NCBI RefSeq assembly: GCF_024436055.1
Contig: NZ_JANFNH010000017.1
Location: 1 to 64,000 of the forward strand
Direction of reading: 5' to 3'
From: Streptantibioticus rubrisoli
GTDB taxonomy: Bacteria > Actinomycetota > Actinomycetes > Streptomycetales > Streptomycetaceae
DNA length: 64,000 nt
Positions 29,294 through 41,806 of this stretch are shown here, one piece after another. The notes under the pieces are model-generated. The model worked only from the letters and a program-made list of their open reading frames with translations, was not told where the DNA came from and searched no databases. Both the position numbers and the translations under genes were made by a program. Each line of letters opens with the position of its first letter. Positions within the stretch are counted from its first letter, which is position 1.

Positions 29294-29539
29294 TTACTCC
29301 TCCTCGCGCCAGCCGTCGTACTCCTCGGCGAGGGCGTCGAGGGCGGTGGAGTCGAGGTCGCCCTCGGTGTCCTCGATGATGACCAGCCACTGGGCGTCCT
29401 CGGCGTCGTCCTCGCCCGCCAGGGCCTCCCGTACCAGTTGCGGCTCCTGCTCCAGGCCGAAGCGCTCCGCCACCTCTTCGGCCACCTCCTCCGCCGCGTC
29501 GCGATCGGGGAGTACCAGCACATGTCGAACAATGCTCAC
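29294..29539 (-). CDS. Small acidic protein of unknown function
   Basis: The 81-residue product (starting MSIVRHVLVLPDRDAAEEVA) is very acidic, with a beta-strand-like start, a helical middle (EEVAERFGLEQEPQLVREAL) and WLVIIEDTEGDLD before an acidic end. Cytoplasmic; no motif recognised. The GTG start is supported by GACAAT 6 nt upstream (29546-29551 on the complement), a candidate leaderless promoter. It is divergent from holA, 84 nt away. Confidence 0.75.
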   Translation of the reverse strand: MSIVRHVLVLPDRDAAEEVAEEVAERFGLEQEPQLVREALAGEDDAEDAQWLVIIEDTEGDLDSTALDALAEEYDGWREEE

Positions 29540-29623
29540 GGCGACATTGTCGGGTACGGCCTGAGCGGGGTTTCCGGCAGGTGTGGGGTGGACTGTCAGT
29601 GGCCCGTGGGATGCTGGACCGCG

Positions 29624-30610
29624 ATGGCAAAGAAGACGTCGACCGATGACCCACTCGCCCCTGTCACGCTCGCCGTGGGGCAGGAGGACCTGCTGATCGA
29701 CCGTGCCGTGGCACAGGTCGTCGCGGCCGCCCGAGCCGCTGACCCCGACACCGACGTACGGGAGTTGGCCCCGGACGCGCTGCAGCCCGGCACGCTCGCC
29801 GAGCTGGTCAGCCCGTCGCTGTTCGCGGAGCGCAAGGTCGTCGTGGTGCGCGCGGCACAGGACCTGTCGGCGGACACGGTCAAGGACGTCAAGGCGTATC
29901 TCGCCGCGCCCGCCGAGGAGATCACGCTGGTCCTGGTGCACGCGGGCGGTGCCAAGGGCAAGGGCCTGCTGGACGCCGCCCGCAAGGCCGGAGCGCGCGA
30001 GGTCGCCTGCCCGAAGATGACCAAGCCCGCTGACCGGTTGGCCTTCGTCCGGGGCGAGTTCCGCACCGCGGGCCGGTCCGCGACCCCGGAGGCGTGCCAG
30101 TCGCTGGTCGACGCCATCGGCAGCGACCTGCGTGAACTGGCCTCCGCCTGCGCGCAACTGGCCGCCGATGTGGACGGCACCATCGACGAGGCGGTGGTCG
30201 CCCGCTACTACACCGGGCGCGCCGAGGCCACCGGCTTCGAGGTCGCCGACCTCGCCGTCACCGGCCGTACCGCGGAAGCCCTGGAGCGGCTGCGGTGGGC
30301 GCTCGCGGTGGGCCAGCCGTTGCCCGGCATCACCTTCGCGCTCGCCTCCGGGGTGCGGGCGATCGGCAAGCTGGCCACCGCTCCACGCGGCGCCCGCCCC
30401 GGCGATCTGGCCCGTGAGCTGGGTATGCCGCCGTGGAAGATCGACCGGGTGCGGCAGCAGATGCGCGGCTGGTCCGGCGACGGAGTGGCGGCCGCCCTCC
30501 AAGCGGTCGCCGAGGCCGACGCCGCCGTGAAGGGCGCGGCCGCCGACCCGGCGTACGCGTTGGAGAAGGCGGTCGTCACCATCGCCCGCGCCGCCCGCTC
30601 CCGGCGCTGA
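29624..30610 (+). CDS. holA: DNA polymerase III delta subunit
   Basis: The clamp-loader delta subunit opens the beta sliding clamp during replication. The 328-residue protein has the HolA layout: LAVGQEDLLIDRAVAQV at the N terminus, LFAERKVVVVRAAQDL, the middle AAA+-like fold without a Walker A motif (as expected for delta), and the C-terminal alpha-helical domain with ALASGVRAIGKL and PWKIDRVRQQMRGWS. ATG 29624 is the first start that gives the family N terminus. comEC-holA-rpsT is the common order in actinobacteria. Confidence 0.94.
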   Translation: MAKKTSTDDPLAPVTLAVGQEDLLIDRAVAQVVAAARAADPDTDVRELAPDALQPGTLAELVSPSLFAERKVVVVRAAQDLSADTVKDVKAYLAAPAEEITLVLVHAGGAKGKGLLDAARKAGAREVACPKMTKPADRLAFVRGEFRTAGRSATPEACQSLVDAIGSDLRELASACAQLAADVDGTIDEAVVARYYTGRAEATGFEVADLAVTGRTAEALERLRWALAVGQPLPGITFALASGVRAIGKLATAPRGARPGDLARELGMPPWKIDRVRQQMRGWSGDGVAAALQAVAEADAAVKGAAADPAYALEKAVVTIARAARSRR

Positions 30611-30728
30611 GCGCTCCGCTGGGAGTGCGGCGATGTGCCGTCGACGTCCGCGGCGCCATCGCGGCTGGTCGCGCCCACGCGGCGGAGCCGCACATGAACA
30701 CTGCCCCGCGCCCCTTTAGGCGCTACCG
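30611..30728 (-). repeat. Dispersed intergenic repeat, copy E (long form, reverse)
   Basis: Read on the minus strand it runs GGTAGCGCCTAAAGGGGCG, TGTTCATGTGCGGCTCCGCC-type core (here GTGTTCATGTGCGGCTCCGC), then CATCGCCGCACTCCCAGCGG and AGCGC. It starts directly after the holA stop codon. Confidence 0.88.
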
Positions 30729-30745
30729 CGCCCCCCGAGCAGCGC

Positions 30746-30788
30746 GAAGGCCCCGTTGCCGTCGGGGAATGACGGCAACGGGGCCTTC
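30746..30788. terminator. Long bidirectional terminator between holA and rpsT
   Basis: An 18-bp perfect stem, GAAGGCCCCGTTGCCGTC (30746-30763) with its complement at 30771-30788, has a 7-nt loop. There is no T run, but such stems end transcripts in streptomycetes. The rest of 30789-30928 holds no gene. Confidence 0.85.
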
Positions 30789-30928
30789 GGTCGTGCAGTG
30801 GTGCGCCGCACCCGCGTGGCGAACGCAGGCCGCGTGCGGCGCGTGCCGCAATGAAGCGGAGGGGGTGTCGGTGTGGAGCGGTTGAGAGGGTCCGCTTGGT
30901 TCCGTACCGACGGATCAGGCGGGGAGGC

Positions 30929-31195
30929 TCAGCCCTGGAGCTCCGCGACCTTCTTGGCCAGCGCCGACTTCTTGTTGGCGGCGTTGTTCTTGTGGATCAC
31001 ACCCTTGCTGACGGCCTTGTCGAGCTTCTTGGCGGCCTCGCGGGCGGCAACGGTGGCCTTCTCCGGGTCACCGGCGGCCACGGCCTCACGGGTGCGGCGG
31101 ATCGCGGTCTTCAGCGAGGACTTGACGGCCTTGTTCCGCTGACGAGCCTTCTCGTTCGTCTTGATCCGCTTCATCTGGGACTTGATGTTCGCCAC
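30929..31195 (-). CDS. rpsT: 30S ribosomal protein S20
   Basis: The 88-residue basic protein binds 16S rRNA early in 30S assembly. It has the bS20 N terminus [30 protein letters not shown], and the [21 protein letters not shown]-terminal helix. It is transcribed alone, divergent from lepA, with an untranslated gap of about 215 nt between the two starts. Confidence 0.98.
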   Translation of the reverse strand: MANIKSQMKRIKTNEKARQRNKAVKSSLKTAIRRTREAVAAGDPEKATVAAREAAKKLDKAVSKGVIHKNNAANKKSALAKKVAELQG

Positions 31196-31410
31196 GAATA
31201 AGCCTTTTCAGGTTTGACTGAGTGAATCGACTGTGTGCCTGGGAGCGCCTCGGATTAGAGGGCACGAGGCACAGTGGTCCAGGCTACCAGCAGGTCCATA
31301 CGCCTCCCAAACCGCTGTCCACCCGTCGTGCATGGGACTATGGAGGGCAACGTATCGATCCGCCCACACACGTCGACCCGTCGACCATGAGTCGAGAATC
31401 AGGACCCTGC

Positions 31411-33279
<1,869 letters not shown>

Positions 33280-33297
33280 CCCCCGTCAGTGCTCGTC

Positions 33298-33326
33298 AGG
33301 GCCTGCCCGCCGCCCGGGCAGGCCCT
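33298..33326 (+). terminator. Terminator after lepA
   Basis: AGGGCCTGCCCG (33298-33309) pairs perfectly with CGGGCAGGCCCT (33315-33326) around a 5-nt loop. Confidence 0.85.
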
Positions 33327-33430
33327 CGTCCCACTCGTACGCCGTATTCGCACCGTAACGGCCGGGCCGCCAATCCGTTACGCACGGTGGCAGCGGCGCG
33401 ACAGCGCGGCGCGAGAGAAGGGACTGCACT

Positions 33431-33880
33431 GTGAGTGACTCCTCGGTTGCCAGGCGGGCGATCTTCGTAGCGGCGGCCTCAGCGCTGGCAGTCGGGGTGG
33501 TGTCGCCGACGGCGTTCGCCGACGACCCCAACCGCTTCGACGAGGGCCATCTGAACCTCAACAACGGCGCGTCCTGCGCCACCAAGGACGCCACCGAGAT
33601 CGGCTGGACCCTGCTGTCCACCGGTCGTCTGCCCAAGGCGTTCAACGACACCCGGGTCACCCGCGGCAGTGACGCCGTCAACGAGCTGTGCCACGCGGTC
33701 GACTCACCGCCACCCGGCCAGGCCTCCGGCCCCAACCATCAGCCGCAGGGACTGTTCGCCCTCGCCCAGCACCGGACGCAGGGGCTGCGCCAGCACCTCC
33801 CGCAGGGCGTCGCCCAGCACGCCTCCAAGAAGCTACTCGGCGGCCTGCCGGTCGGCGGGGTGACCGTCAGCCGCCACTGA
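33431..33880 (+). CDS. Small secreted protein of unknown function
   Basis: The 149-residue product starts at GTG with an N-terminal signal peptide (ARRAIFVAAASALAVGVV, likely cleavage after AFA, near residue 30). The mature part has two cysteines (GASCATK and NELCHAV) that could form a disulfide, then a Gln/His-rich C-terminal half with LAQHRTQGLRQHLPQG. No family was recognised. It stands alone between the lepA terminator and its own terminator. Export is well supported; function is unknown. Confidence 0.78.
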   Translation: MSDSSVARRAIFVAAASALAVGVVSPTAFADDPNRFDEGHLNLNNGASCATKDATEIGWTLLSTGRLPKAFNDTRVTRGSDAVNELCHAVDSPPPGQASGPNHQPQGLFALAQHRTQGLRQHLPQGVAQHASKKLLGGLPVGGVTVSRH

Positions 33881-33911
33881 CCCCTTCGCCCACAGGCCCG
33901 GCGTGTCCGAG

Positions 33912-33938
33912 GGCCCGGCGCCGACGCGCCGGGCCTTT
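33912..33938 (+). terminator. Terminator after the small secreted protein
   Basis: GGCCCGGCGC (33912-33921) pairs with GCGCCGGGCC (33926-33935) around CGAC, followed by TTT. A second hairpin with three G-T pairs (33967-33980 with 33983-33996) follows. Confidence 0.8.
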
Positions 33939-34178
33939 CGCACGCACACATTCGGCAGGCCTTTTCCGCGCTGGCCCGTTTTAACGGGTTGGCGCGACTT
34001 AATGGCACCGGCCCCATTTTCCATGCATCGCGCAGCTATCCCGGTGGTCACGGATTGAATGAAGCATCCCGCAGACCCTTACGTGCCGGGTGCATGGCGT
34101 CTAACCTGATCCCTGCTCGAAGGTTACCGATGAGTCACAAGCAATGACCTGGCATTGACGCGGGCCCCGGAGGTTGTC

Positions 34179-36056
<1,878 letters not shown>

Positions 36057-36234
36057 CGGGCGGACCCCTGCGCTCCGGTAAGCCCGCGTTCCGCGTGAGA
36101 GACCACCGCCGCGATGGTGAGCGACCAGGACGGCGGTGATCGGCGGTCTGAACACAGCGCACCGGGCGAAGCCCTACCGGCCCCGAAGGGGCACGGCACC
36201 CGGTGCGCCCGACGCCGCCCAGCGGGGTTCGATC

Positions 36235-36262
36235 TGGCATACGGGACAATGTCCGTATGCCA
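36235..36262. promoter_or_regulatory. Inverted repeat over the hemW promoter and start codon
   Basis: TGGCATACGG (36235-36244) and CCGTATGCCA (36253-36262) form a perfect 10-bp inverted repeat with an 8-nt centre. The right arm contains the hemW ATG (36257) and the centre contains GACAAT, 6 nt before it, a candidate -10 box of a leaderless transcript. Confidence 0.6.
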
Positions 36263-37489
36263 TCCGTACTGCCCGACGGCGAGCCCGTACCGCACGACGG
36301 CTCGCTGCCCGCCGATGCCCTGGCGGGCGCGGCCGACCGGCCGCTGGGCTTCTACCTGCACGTGCCCTACTGCGCGACCCGCTGCGGGTACTGCGACTTC
36401 AACACCTACACCGCGAACGAGCTGCGGGGTTCCGGCGGTGCGCTCGCCTCGCGGGACAACTACGCGCAGACGCTGGTCGAAGAGGTCAGGCTGGCCCGCA
36501 AGGTGCTGGGCGATGATCCGCGCCCGGTGGAGACGGTGTTCGTCGGCGGCGGCACCCCGACCCTGCTGCGGGCCGCCGACCTGGGGCGGATGCTGGCCGC
36601 GATCCGCGAGGAGTTCGGGCTGGCGGACGGCGCCGAGATCACCACGGAAGCCAATCCGGAATCCGTTGATCCGGAGTATCTGGGCGAGCTGCGGGCGAGC
36701 GGCTTCAACCGGGTCTCGTTCGGCATGCAGAGCGCCCGGCAGCACGTGCTGAAGATCCTGGACCGCACCCACACGCCGGGACGGCCGGAGGCGTGCGTCG
36801 GCGAGGCGCGGGCCGCCGGTTTCGAGCACGTCAACCTCGACCTGATCTACGGCACGCCCGGTGAGAGCGACGAGGACTGGCAGGCGTCACTGGACGCGGC
36901 GATCGCGGCCGGTCCTGATCATGTGTCCGCCTACGCGCTGATCGTCGAGGAGGGCACCCAGCTGGCCCGGAGGATCCGCCGCGGCGAGATCCCGATGACC
37001 GACGACGACGTACACGCCGACCGCTACCTGATGGCCGAGGAGACGCTCTCCCGTGCCGGGTTCGGCTGGTACGAGGTGTCGAACTGGGCGACCTCGCAGC
37101 CCGGCCGCTGCCGCCACAACGAGCTGTACTGGCGCGGCGCCGACTGGTGGGGCGCGGGCCCCGGCGCCCACAGCCACGTGGGCGGCGTGCGGTGGTGGAA
37201 CGTCAAGCACCCCGGCGCGTACGCGCAGGCGCTGGCCGAGGGGCGGTCGCCCGGGGCCGGGCGCGAGATCCTTTCGGCGGAGGACCGCCGGGTGGAGCGG
37301 ATCCTGCTGGAGCTGCGGCTCTCCGACGGCTGCCCCCTGGACCTGTTGGCCCCGGCGGGGGCGCGGGCGGCGGCCAGGCACGTCGCCGACGGGTTGCTGG
37401 AGGCGGGGCCGTACGAGGCAGGGCGAGCGGTGCTCACCCTGCGGGGGCGGCTGCTGGCGGACGCGGTGGTGCGGGATCTGGTGGACTGA
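36257..37489 (+). CDS. hemW: Radical SAM heme chaperone HemW (coproporphyrinogen III oxidase-like)
   Basis: The 410-residue protein has the radical-SAM cluster motif with Cys39, Cys43 and Cys46 in CATRCGYC, the GGGTPT SAM motif, and the HemW C-terminal domain (WWGAGPGAHSHV). HemW proteins bind heme and hand it to membrane enzymes; older annotations call them oxygen-independent coproporphyrinogen oxidase (HemN). Start ATG 36257 lies inside a striking palindrome, and no ribosome site precedes it, so leaderless translation is likely. It converges on the DUF3097 gene with a 78-nt gap. Confidence 0.94.
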   Translation: MPSVLPDGEPVPHDGSLPADALAGAADRPLGFYLHVPYCATRCGYCDFNTYTANELRGSGGALASRDNYAQTLVEEVRLARKVLGDDPRPVETVFVGGGTPTLLRAADLGRMLAAIREEFGLADGAEITTEANPESVDPEYLGELRASGFNRVSFGMQSARQHVLKILDRTHTPGRPEACVGEARAAGFEHVNLDLIYGTPGESDEDWQASLDAAIAAGPDHVSAYALIVEEGTQLARRIRRGEIPMTDDDVHADRYLMAEETLSRAGFGWYEVSNWATSQPGRCRHNELYWRGADWWGAGPGAHSHVGGVRWWNVKHPGAYAQALAEGRSPGAGREILSAEDRRVERILLELRLSDGCPLDLLAPAGARAAARHVADGLLEAGPYEAGRAVLTLRGRLLADAVVRDLVD

Positions 37490-37567
37490 TCAGGCTGCGG
37501 CCTCAAGCGAGGTCCGTGCCCATCGACGCCCTCGGCGTCCAACTGGAGACGGGCCGGTTCCAGCGCC

Positions 37568-38398
37568 TCAGCTGACCCCCACCGTCACAAAGTCGATCAA
37601 CTCCTCCACCCTGCCCAGCAGTTCCGGCTGGAGATCCTTGTACGACCGCACCGAGCCCAGGATGCGCTGCCACGCCGCGCCCGTGTTCTGCGGCCAGCCC
37701 AGCGCCCGGCACACGCCCGTCTTCCAGTCCTGCCCGTGCGGTACCTTCGGCCAGTCGGGGATGCCGACGGAGGACGGTCTCACCGCCTCCCAGACGTCGA
37801 TGTACGGGTGACCGACCACCAGGACGTCGTCGCCGCTCACCTGTTCCGCGATGCGGGACTCCTTGGAGCCGGGCACCAAGTGGTCCACCAGAACACCCAG
37901 CCGGGCGTCAGGGCCGGGGGCGAACTCCGCGACGATGGACGGGAGATCGTCGATGCCCTCGAGGTACTCCACCACCACGCCCTCGACGCGCAGGTCATCG
38001 CCCCACACCCGCTCCACCAACTCGGCGTCGTGGCGCCCCTCCACATAGATGCGCCCCGCCCGGGCCACCCGCGCCCTGGCGCCCGGAACCGCTATCGAAC
38101 CGGAAGCCGTGAGCCTGGGCCCGCGAGGCGCCGCCACGGCGGCCGGGCGGACCAGGGTCACCACCTTGCCGTCGAGCAGGAAGCCGCGCGGTTCCATGGG
38201 GAAGACCCGGTGCTTGCCGAAGCGGTCCTCCAGGGTCACCGTGTGGCCCTGCGCGGTCTTCTCACAGCGCACCACCGCACCGCAGAAGCCGCTGGCGACC
38301 TCCTCCACCACCAGGTCCGGCTCCGCCGCCACCTCGGGCGCGGGCTTGCTCCGCTTCCAGGGCGGGGTCAGGTCCGGGCCGTAACTCCTGCTGCGCAT
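37568..38398 (-). CDS. DUF3097 family protein
   Basis: The 276-residue protein matches the actinobacterial DUF3097 pattern: GFCGAVVRCE near residue 38, RIYVEGRHDAELVERVWGDDLR in the middle, VLVDHLVPGSKESRIA and HPYIDVWEAV. The EGRHDAE and VDH segments resemble metal-binding motifs of Toprim-like domains, so a nucleic-acid-related role is possible but unproven. TACCAT at 38406-38411 (complement) is 7 nt before the ATG, predicting leaderless translation. The MBL gene lies just upstream on the same strand, 24 nt away. Confidence 0.88.
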   Translation of the reverse strand: MRSRSYGPDLTPPWKRSKPAPEVAAEPDLVVEEVASGFCGAVVRCEKTAQGHTVTLEDRFGKHRVFPMEPRGFLLDGKVVTLVRPAAVAAPRGPRLTASGSIAVPGARARVARAGRIYVEGRHDAELVERVWGDDLRVEGVVVEYLEGIDDLPSIVAEFAPGPDARLGVLVDHLVPGSKESRIAEQVSGDDVLVVGHPYIDVWEAVRPSSVGIPDWPKVPHGQDWKTGVCRALGWPQNTGAAWQRILGSVRSYKDLQPELLGRVEELIDFVTVGVS

Positions 38399-38422
38399 AC
38401 GCCAGATGGTATCCGCGCCCGG

Positions 38423-39166
38423 TCACGCCCCCTCGAAACGCCGGGCGAGCGCGTCGCGTTGGCGGCGGACGAACCGGGCGTCCACCGTCGCGCCGTGCCC
38501 GGGGACGTACAGCGCGGTCTCACCGCCCACTTCCAGCAGCCGGTCCAGCGTTCGCGGCCACTCGCCCGGTACCGCGTCCGGACCGGCCTGCGGTTCGCCG
38601 GACTCCTCCACCAGGTCGCCGCAGAACACCACGCTGGGGGTGCCCGGGACGACCACCGCCAGGTCGTGGTCGGTGTGCCCGCGCCCGGGGTGCACCAGTA
38701 GCACCTCACGGTCGCCCAGGTCGATCTCGTACCAGTTGTCGACCAGATGGCCGGGCCGCACCAGCGCCGCACTCGCCTCGGCGGCCTCCCGCGGGTCCGT
38801 CCCGTGCCGTACCGCGTCGGCCCTCAGCGCCTCGCGCTCCCGTTCCAGATAGCCGTCCAGCGCCATGTCCCCGTACACCTGGGCGCCGGGGAAGGCCGCG
38901 GTGCCGAAGACGTGGTCGAAGTGGCCGTGGGTGAGCGCGACATGGCCGACCGGGCGACCGGTCAACTCCCTCAGCTGCTGGTTCAGCTGCGCGCCGGTGC
39001 GCACCGTGGACCCGGTGTCGATCACCAGCACGTCGTCGGTGCCCACCACCACGCCGATCGTCACGTCGAGGAACGGCAGTCGGCGCCGGGCGACCCCCGG
39101 TGCGAGCCGTTCCCACACCTCGCCGCCCGCGGCCGCGCGCGACGCGTTGCCTTCCGCGTTGTCCAC
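38423..39166 (-). CDS. Metallo-beta-lactamase-fold hydrolase
   Basis: The 247-residue protein has the MBL metal motif LTHGHFDHVFG, then GRGHTDHDLAV, FCGDLVEESGE and a late histidine in YVPGHGATVDARF. Specific substrate unknown; the family includes glyoxalase-II-like and lactonase-like hydrolases. GTG 39166 is selected because TAGCGT (39174-39179, complement) is 7 nt upstream and a reading frame further upstream is Arg/Ser-rich without family character. It is divergent from hrcA and shares the intergenic region with the CIRCE element. Confidence 0.86.
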   Translation of the reverse strand: MDNAEGNASRAAAGGEVWERLAPGVARRRLPFLDVTIGVVVGTDDVLVIDTGSTVRTGAQLNQQLRELTGRPVGHVALTHGHFDHVFGTAAFPGAQVYGDMALDGYLEREREALRADAVRHGTDPREAAEASAALVRPGHLVDNWYEIDLGDREVLLVHPGRGHTDHDLAVVVPGTPSVVFCGDLVEESGEPQAGPDAVPGEWPRTLDRLLEVGGETALYVPGHGATVDARFVRRQRDALARRFEGA

Positions 39167-39317
39167 AGGGACGACGCTATCGGCGGGCGGTCGACGACGC
39201 TCGCGGTACCGTGGCTGACCAACTGTACCGGCGGGTTGTAACGCCAGGTCGCGGCGGCGTACGGGGCACACCCTTGCCGTCCCCTGACTACTCGGCCGTA
39301 CACTGGCTGCGGGATTT

Positions 39318-39344
39318 CTGGCACTCGTGGCTGATGAGTGCCAG
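39318..39344. promoter_or_regulatory. CIRCE operator (HrcA binding site)
   Basis: CTGGCACTC-N9-GAGTGCCAG is a perfect 9-bp inverted repeat with the exact 9-nt spacing of the CIRCE consensus TTAGCACTC-N9-GAGTGCTAA; only the outer bases differ. It lies 61 nt upstream of hrcA, implying self-repression and heat-shock induction of hrcA-dnaJ. Confidence 0.93.
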
Positions 39345-39404
39345 GGGGAAGTACCTGAAGGACTGAACGGCCCGCAACGGGACCACCGCTTGGAGGTGTG
39401 CGCA

Positions 39405-40421
39405 ATGCTCAGCGAACGCAGACTCGAAGTGCTGCGCGCCATCGTCCAGGACTACGTGGGCACGGAGGAGCCGGTCGGTTCGAAGGCGCTCACCGAGCGT
39501 CATCGGCTGGGCGTCTCGCCCGCCACGGTGCGCAACGACATGGCGGTGCTGGAGGAAGAGGGCTTCATCCACCAGCCGTACACCAGCGCGGGCCGGATCC
39601 CCACCGACAAGGGCTACCGCCTCTTCGTCGACAAGCTGGCCGGGGTCAAGCCGCTGACCGCCGCCGAGCGCCGGGCGATCCAGAACTTCCTGGACGGCGC
39701 GGTGGACCTCGACGACGTGGTGGCGCGCACGGTGCGGCTGCTGGCGCAGCTCACCCGGCAGGTCGCGGTCGTGCAGTACCCGTCGCTGACCCGTTCCACG
39801 GTGCGCCATGTGGAGTTGCTCTCACTCGCCCCCGCGCGGGTGATGCTGGTGCTGATCACGGACACCGGTCGGGTCGAGCAGCGGCTGGTGGACTGCCCGG
39901 CGCCGGTCGGCGAGACCGTGCTGGCGGACCTGCGGGCCCGGCTCAACAGCCGGGTGGTGGGCCACCGCTTCTCGGACGTGCCGTCGCTGGTGCAGGACCT
40001 GGCCGAGTCCTTCGAGCACGACGACCGTCCCACGGTCTCCACCGTGCTCGCCACGCTGCTGGAGACGCTGGTCGAGGAGACCGAGGAGCGGATCATGCTC
40101 GGCGGCACCGCGAACCTGACGCGCTTCAACCATGACTTCCCCCTGACGATCCGCCCGGTCCTGGAGGCCCTGGAGGAGCAGGTGGTACTGCTCAAGCTGC
40201 TCGGCGAGGTCAAGGACTCCGGCGTGACGGTGCGCATCGGCCACGAGAACGCCCATGAGGGCCTGAGTTCCACGTCTGTCGTCGCGATGGGCTACGGTTC
40301 CGGCGACGAGGCGGTCGCCAGGCTAGGCGTGGTCGGCCCGACCCGCATGGACTACCCCGGAACGATGGGAGCGGTACGCGCAGTGGCGAGGTACGTCGGA
40401 CAGATCCTGGCGGAGTCGTAA
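39405..40421 (+). CDS. hrcA: Heat-inducible transcription repressor HrcA
   Basis: The 338-residue repressor binds CIRCE operators and releases them when chaperones are occupied. It has an N-terminal winged helix ([50 protein letters not shown]) and the GAF-like HrcA C-terminal domain ending with [19 protein letters not shown] lies 8 nt before ATG 39405. A CIRCE site is just upstream. The stop codon is directly followed by the dnaJ start with no gap. Confidence 0.97.
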   Translation: MLSERRLEVLRAIVQDYVGTEEPVGSKALTERHRLGVSPATVRNDMAVLEEEGFIHQPYTSAGRIPTDKGYRLFVDKLAGVKPLTAAERRAIQNFLDGAVDLDDVVARTVRLLAQLTRQVAVVQYPSLTRSTVRHVELLSLAPARVMLVLITDTGRVEQRLVDCPAPVGETVLADLRARLNSRVVGHRFSDVPSLVQDLAESFEHDDRPTVSTVLATLLETLVEETEERIMLGGTANLTRFNHDFPLTIRPVLEALEEQVVLLKLLGEVKDSGVTVRIGHENAHEGLSSTSVVAMGYGSGDEAVARLGVVGPTRMDYPGTMGAVRAVARYVGQILAES

Positions 40422-41561
40422 GTGGCCACGGACTATTACGCGGTCCTGGGCGTACGACGCGACGCCAGCCAGGACGAGATCAAGAAGGCGTTCCGCCGTC
40501 TCGCTCGCGAGCTGCACCCGGACGTCAACCCCGACCCGAAGACCCAGGAGCGGTTCAAGGAGATCAACGCCGCTTACGAGGTCCTCTCCGACCCGCAGAA
40601 GAAGCAGGTCTACGACCTGGGCGGGGACCCGCTGTCGGCGTCCGGCGCCGGTGCGGGCGCGGCGGGTGGCTTCGGCGCGGGCTTCGGCAACTTCAGCGAC
40701 ATCATGGACGCCTTCTTCGGCCAGGCGTCGCAGCGCGGGCCGCGGTCGCGGACCCGGCGCGGCCAGGACGCGATGATCCGGCTCGAAGTCGAGCTGGACG
40801 AGGCCGCGTTCGGCACCACCAAGGACATCCAGGTGGACACCGCCGTCACCTGCACCACGTGCAGCGGTGAGGGCGCCGCGCCGGGCACCTCGGCGCAGAC
40901 CTGTGACATGTGCCGCGGTCGCGGTGAGGTCTCCCAGGTCACCCGGTCCTTCCTGGGCCAGGTCATGACGTCCCGGCCGTGCCCGCAGTGCCAGGGGTTC
41001 GGCACGGTCGTGCCGACGCCGTGCCCGGAGTGCGCCGGGGACGGGCGGGTCCGCTCCCGCAGGACGCTCACGGTCAAGATTCCGGCGGGCGTCGACAACG
41101 GCACGCGCATCCAGCTCGCCGGTGAGGGCGAGGTCGGCCCGGGCGGCGGCCCGGCCGGTGACCTCTACGTGGAGATCCGCGAGCTGCCGCACGCGGTGTT
41201 CCAGCGGCGCGGCGACGATCTGCACTGCACGGTGACCATTCCGATGACGGCGGCGGCGCTCGGCACCAAGGTGCCGCTGGAGACGCTGGACGGGCTGGAG
41301 GAGGTCGACATCCGGCCCGGGACGCAGTCCGGTCAGTCGATTCCGCTGCACCAGCGCGGCATCACCCATCTGCGGGGTGGCGGTCGCGGCGATCTCGTGG
41401 TGCACGTCGAGGTGCAGACGCCGACCAAGCTGGACCCGGAGCAGGAGGAGCTGCTCCGGCGGCTCGCCGCGCTGCGGGGGGAGGAGCGGCCTGCTGGCCA
41501 CTTCCAGCCTGGCCAGCAGGGGTTGTTCTCGCGGCTCAAGGACGCGTTCAACGGCCGCTGA
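40422..41561 (+). CDS. dnaJ: Type I J-domain co-chaperone DnaJ
   Basis: The 379-residue protein stimulates DnaK ATPase and delivers unfolded clients. It has the J domain with HPD at 32-34, a Gly-rich linker (about 68-90), four CxxCxGxG-type zinc motifs between about 144 and 207 (CTTCSGEG, CDMCRGRG, CPQCQGFG, CPECAGDG) and the C-terminal client-binding domains. It starts GTG immediately after the hrcA TAA, so the two are translated together and repressed through CIRCE. This is the hrcA-linked, probably second, dnaJ typical of streptomycetes. Confidence 0.97.
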   Translation: MATDYYAVLGVRRDASQDEIKKAFRRLARELHPDVNPDPKTQERFKEINAAYEVLSDPQKKQVYDLGGDPLSASGAGAGAAGGFGAGFGNFSDIMDAFFGQASQRGPRSRTRRGQDAMIRLEVELDEAAFGTTKDIQVDTAVTCTTCSGEGAAPGTSAQTCDMCRGRGEVSQVTRSFLGQVMTSRPCPQCQGFGTVVPTPCPECAGDGRVRSRRTLTVKIPAGVDNGTRIQLAGEGEVGPGGGPAGDLYVEIRELPHAVFQRRGDDLHCTVTIPMTAAALGTKVPLETLDGLEEVDIRPGTQSGQSIPLHQRGITHLRGGGRGDLVVHVEVQTPTKLDPEQEELLRRLAALRGEERPAGHFQPGQQGLFSRLKDAFNGR

Positions 41562-41649
41562 CGCGGCCGTTGGGGGGTTTTGGGGTGGCGGGGCTCTCCC
41601 GCCCCCGGAACGGCCCCAAGCGGGTCGGGCGAGGCCCGCTGCGGTTCGG

Positions 41650-41766
41650 TAGCGCCCCGAAGGGGCGCGGGGCTGTGTTCATGTGCGGCTCCGCCGCGTG
41701 GGCGCGACCAGCCACGACGATGCCGCAGTCGACCGACGGTCCCTGCCGCACCCTCAGTGGAGCGCC
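41650..41766 (+). repeat. Dispersed intergenic repeat, copy F (long form)
   Basis: Starts TAGCGCCCCGAAGGGGCGCG, contains TGTTCATGTGCGGCTCCGCC, and ends CACCCTCAGTGGAGCGCC. It lies 88 nt after dnaJ and 40 nt before the next start codon. Confidence 0.87.
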
Positions 41767-41806
41767 CCGCAGGGGCGGTGTCACGGCGCCGTGACAGGAT
41801 GTACCC

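Noticed and set aside
31222-31410. N-terminal extension of LepA by 63 residues
   Set aside because: The upstream frame has no family similarity, and GTG 31411 has AGGA at correct distance and gives the usual N terminus.
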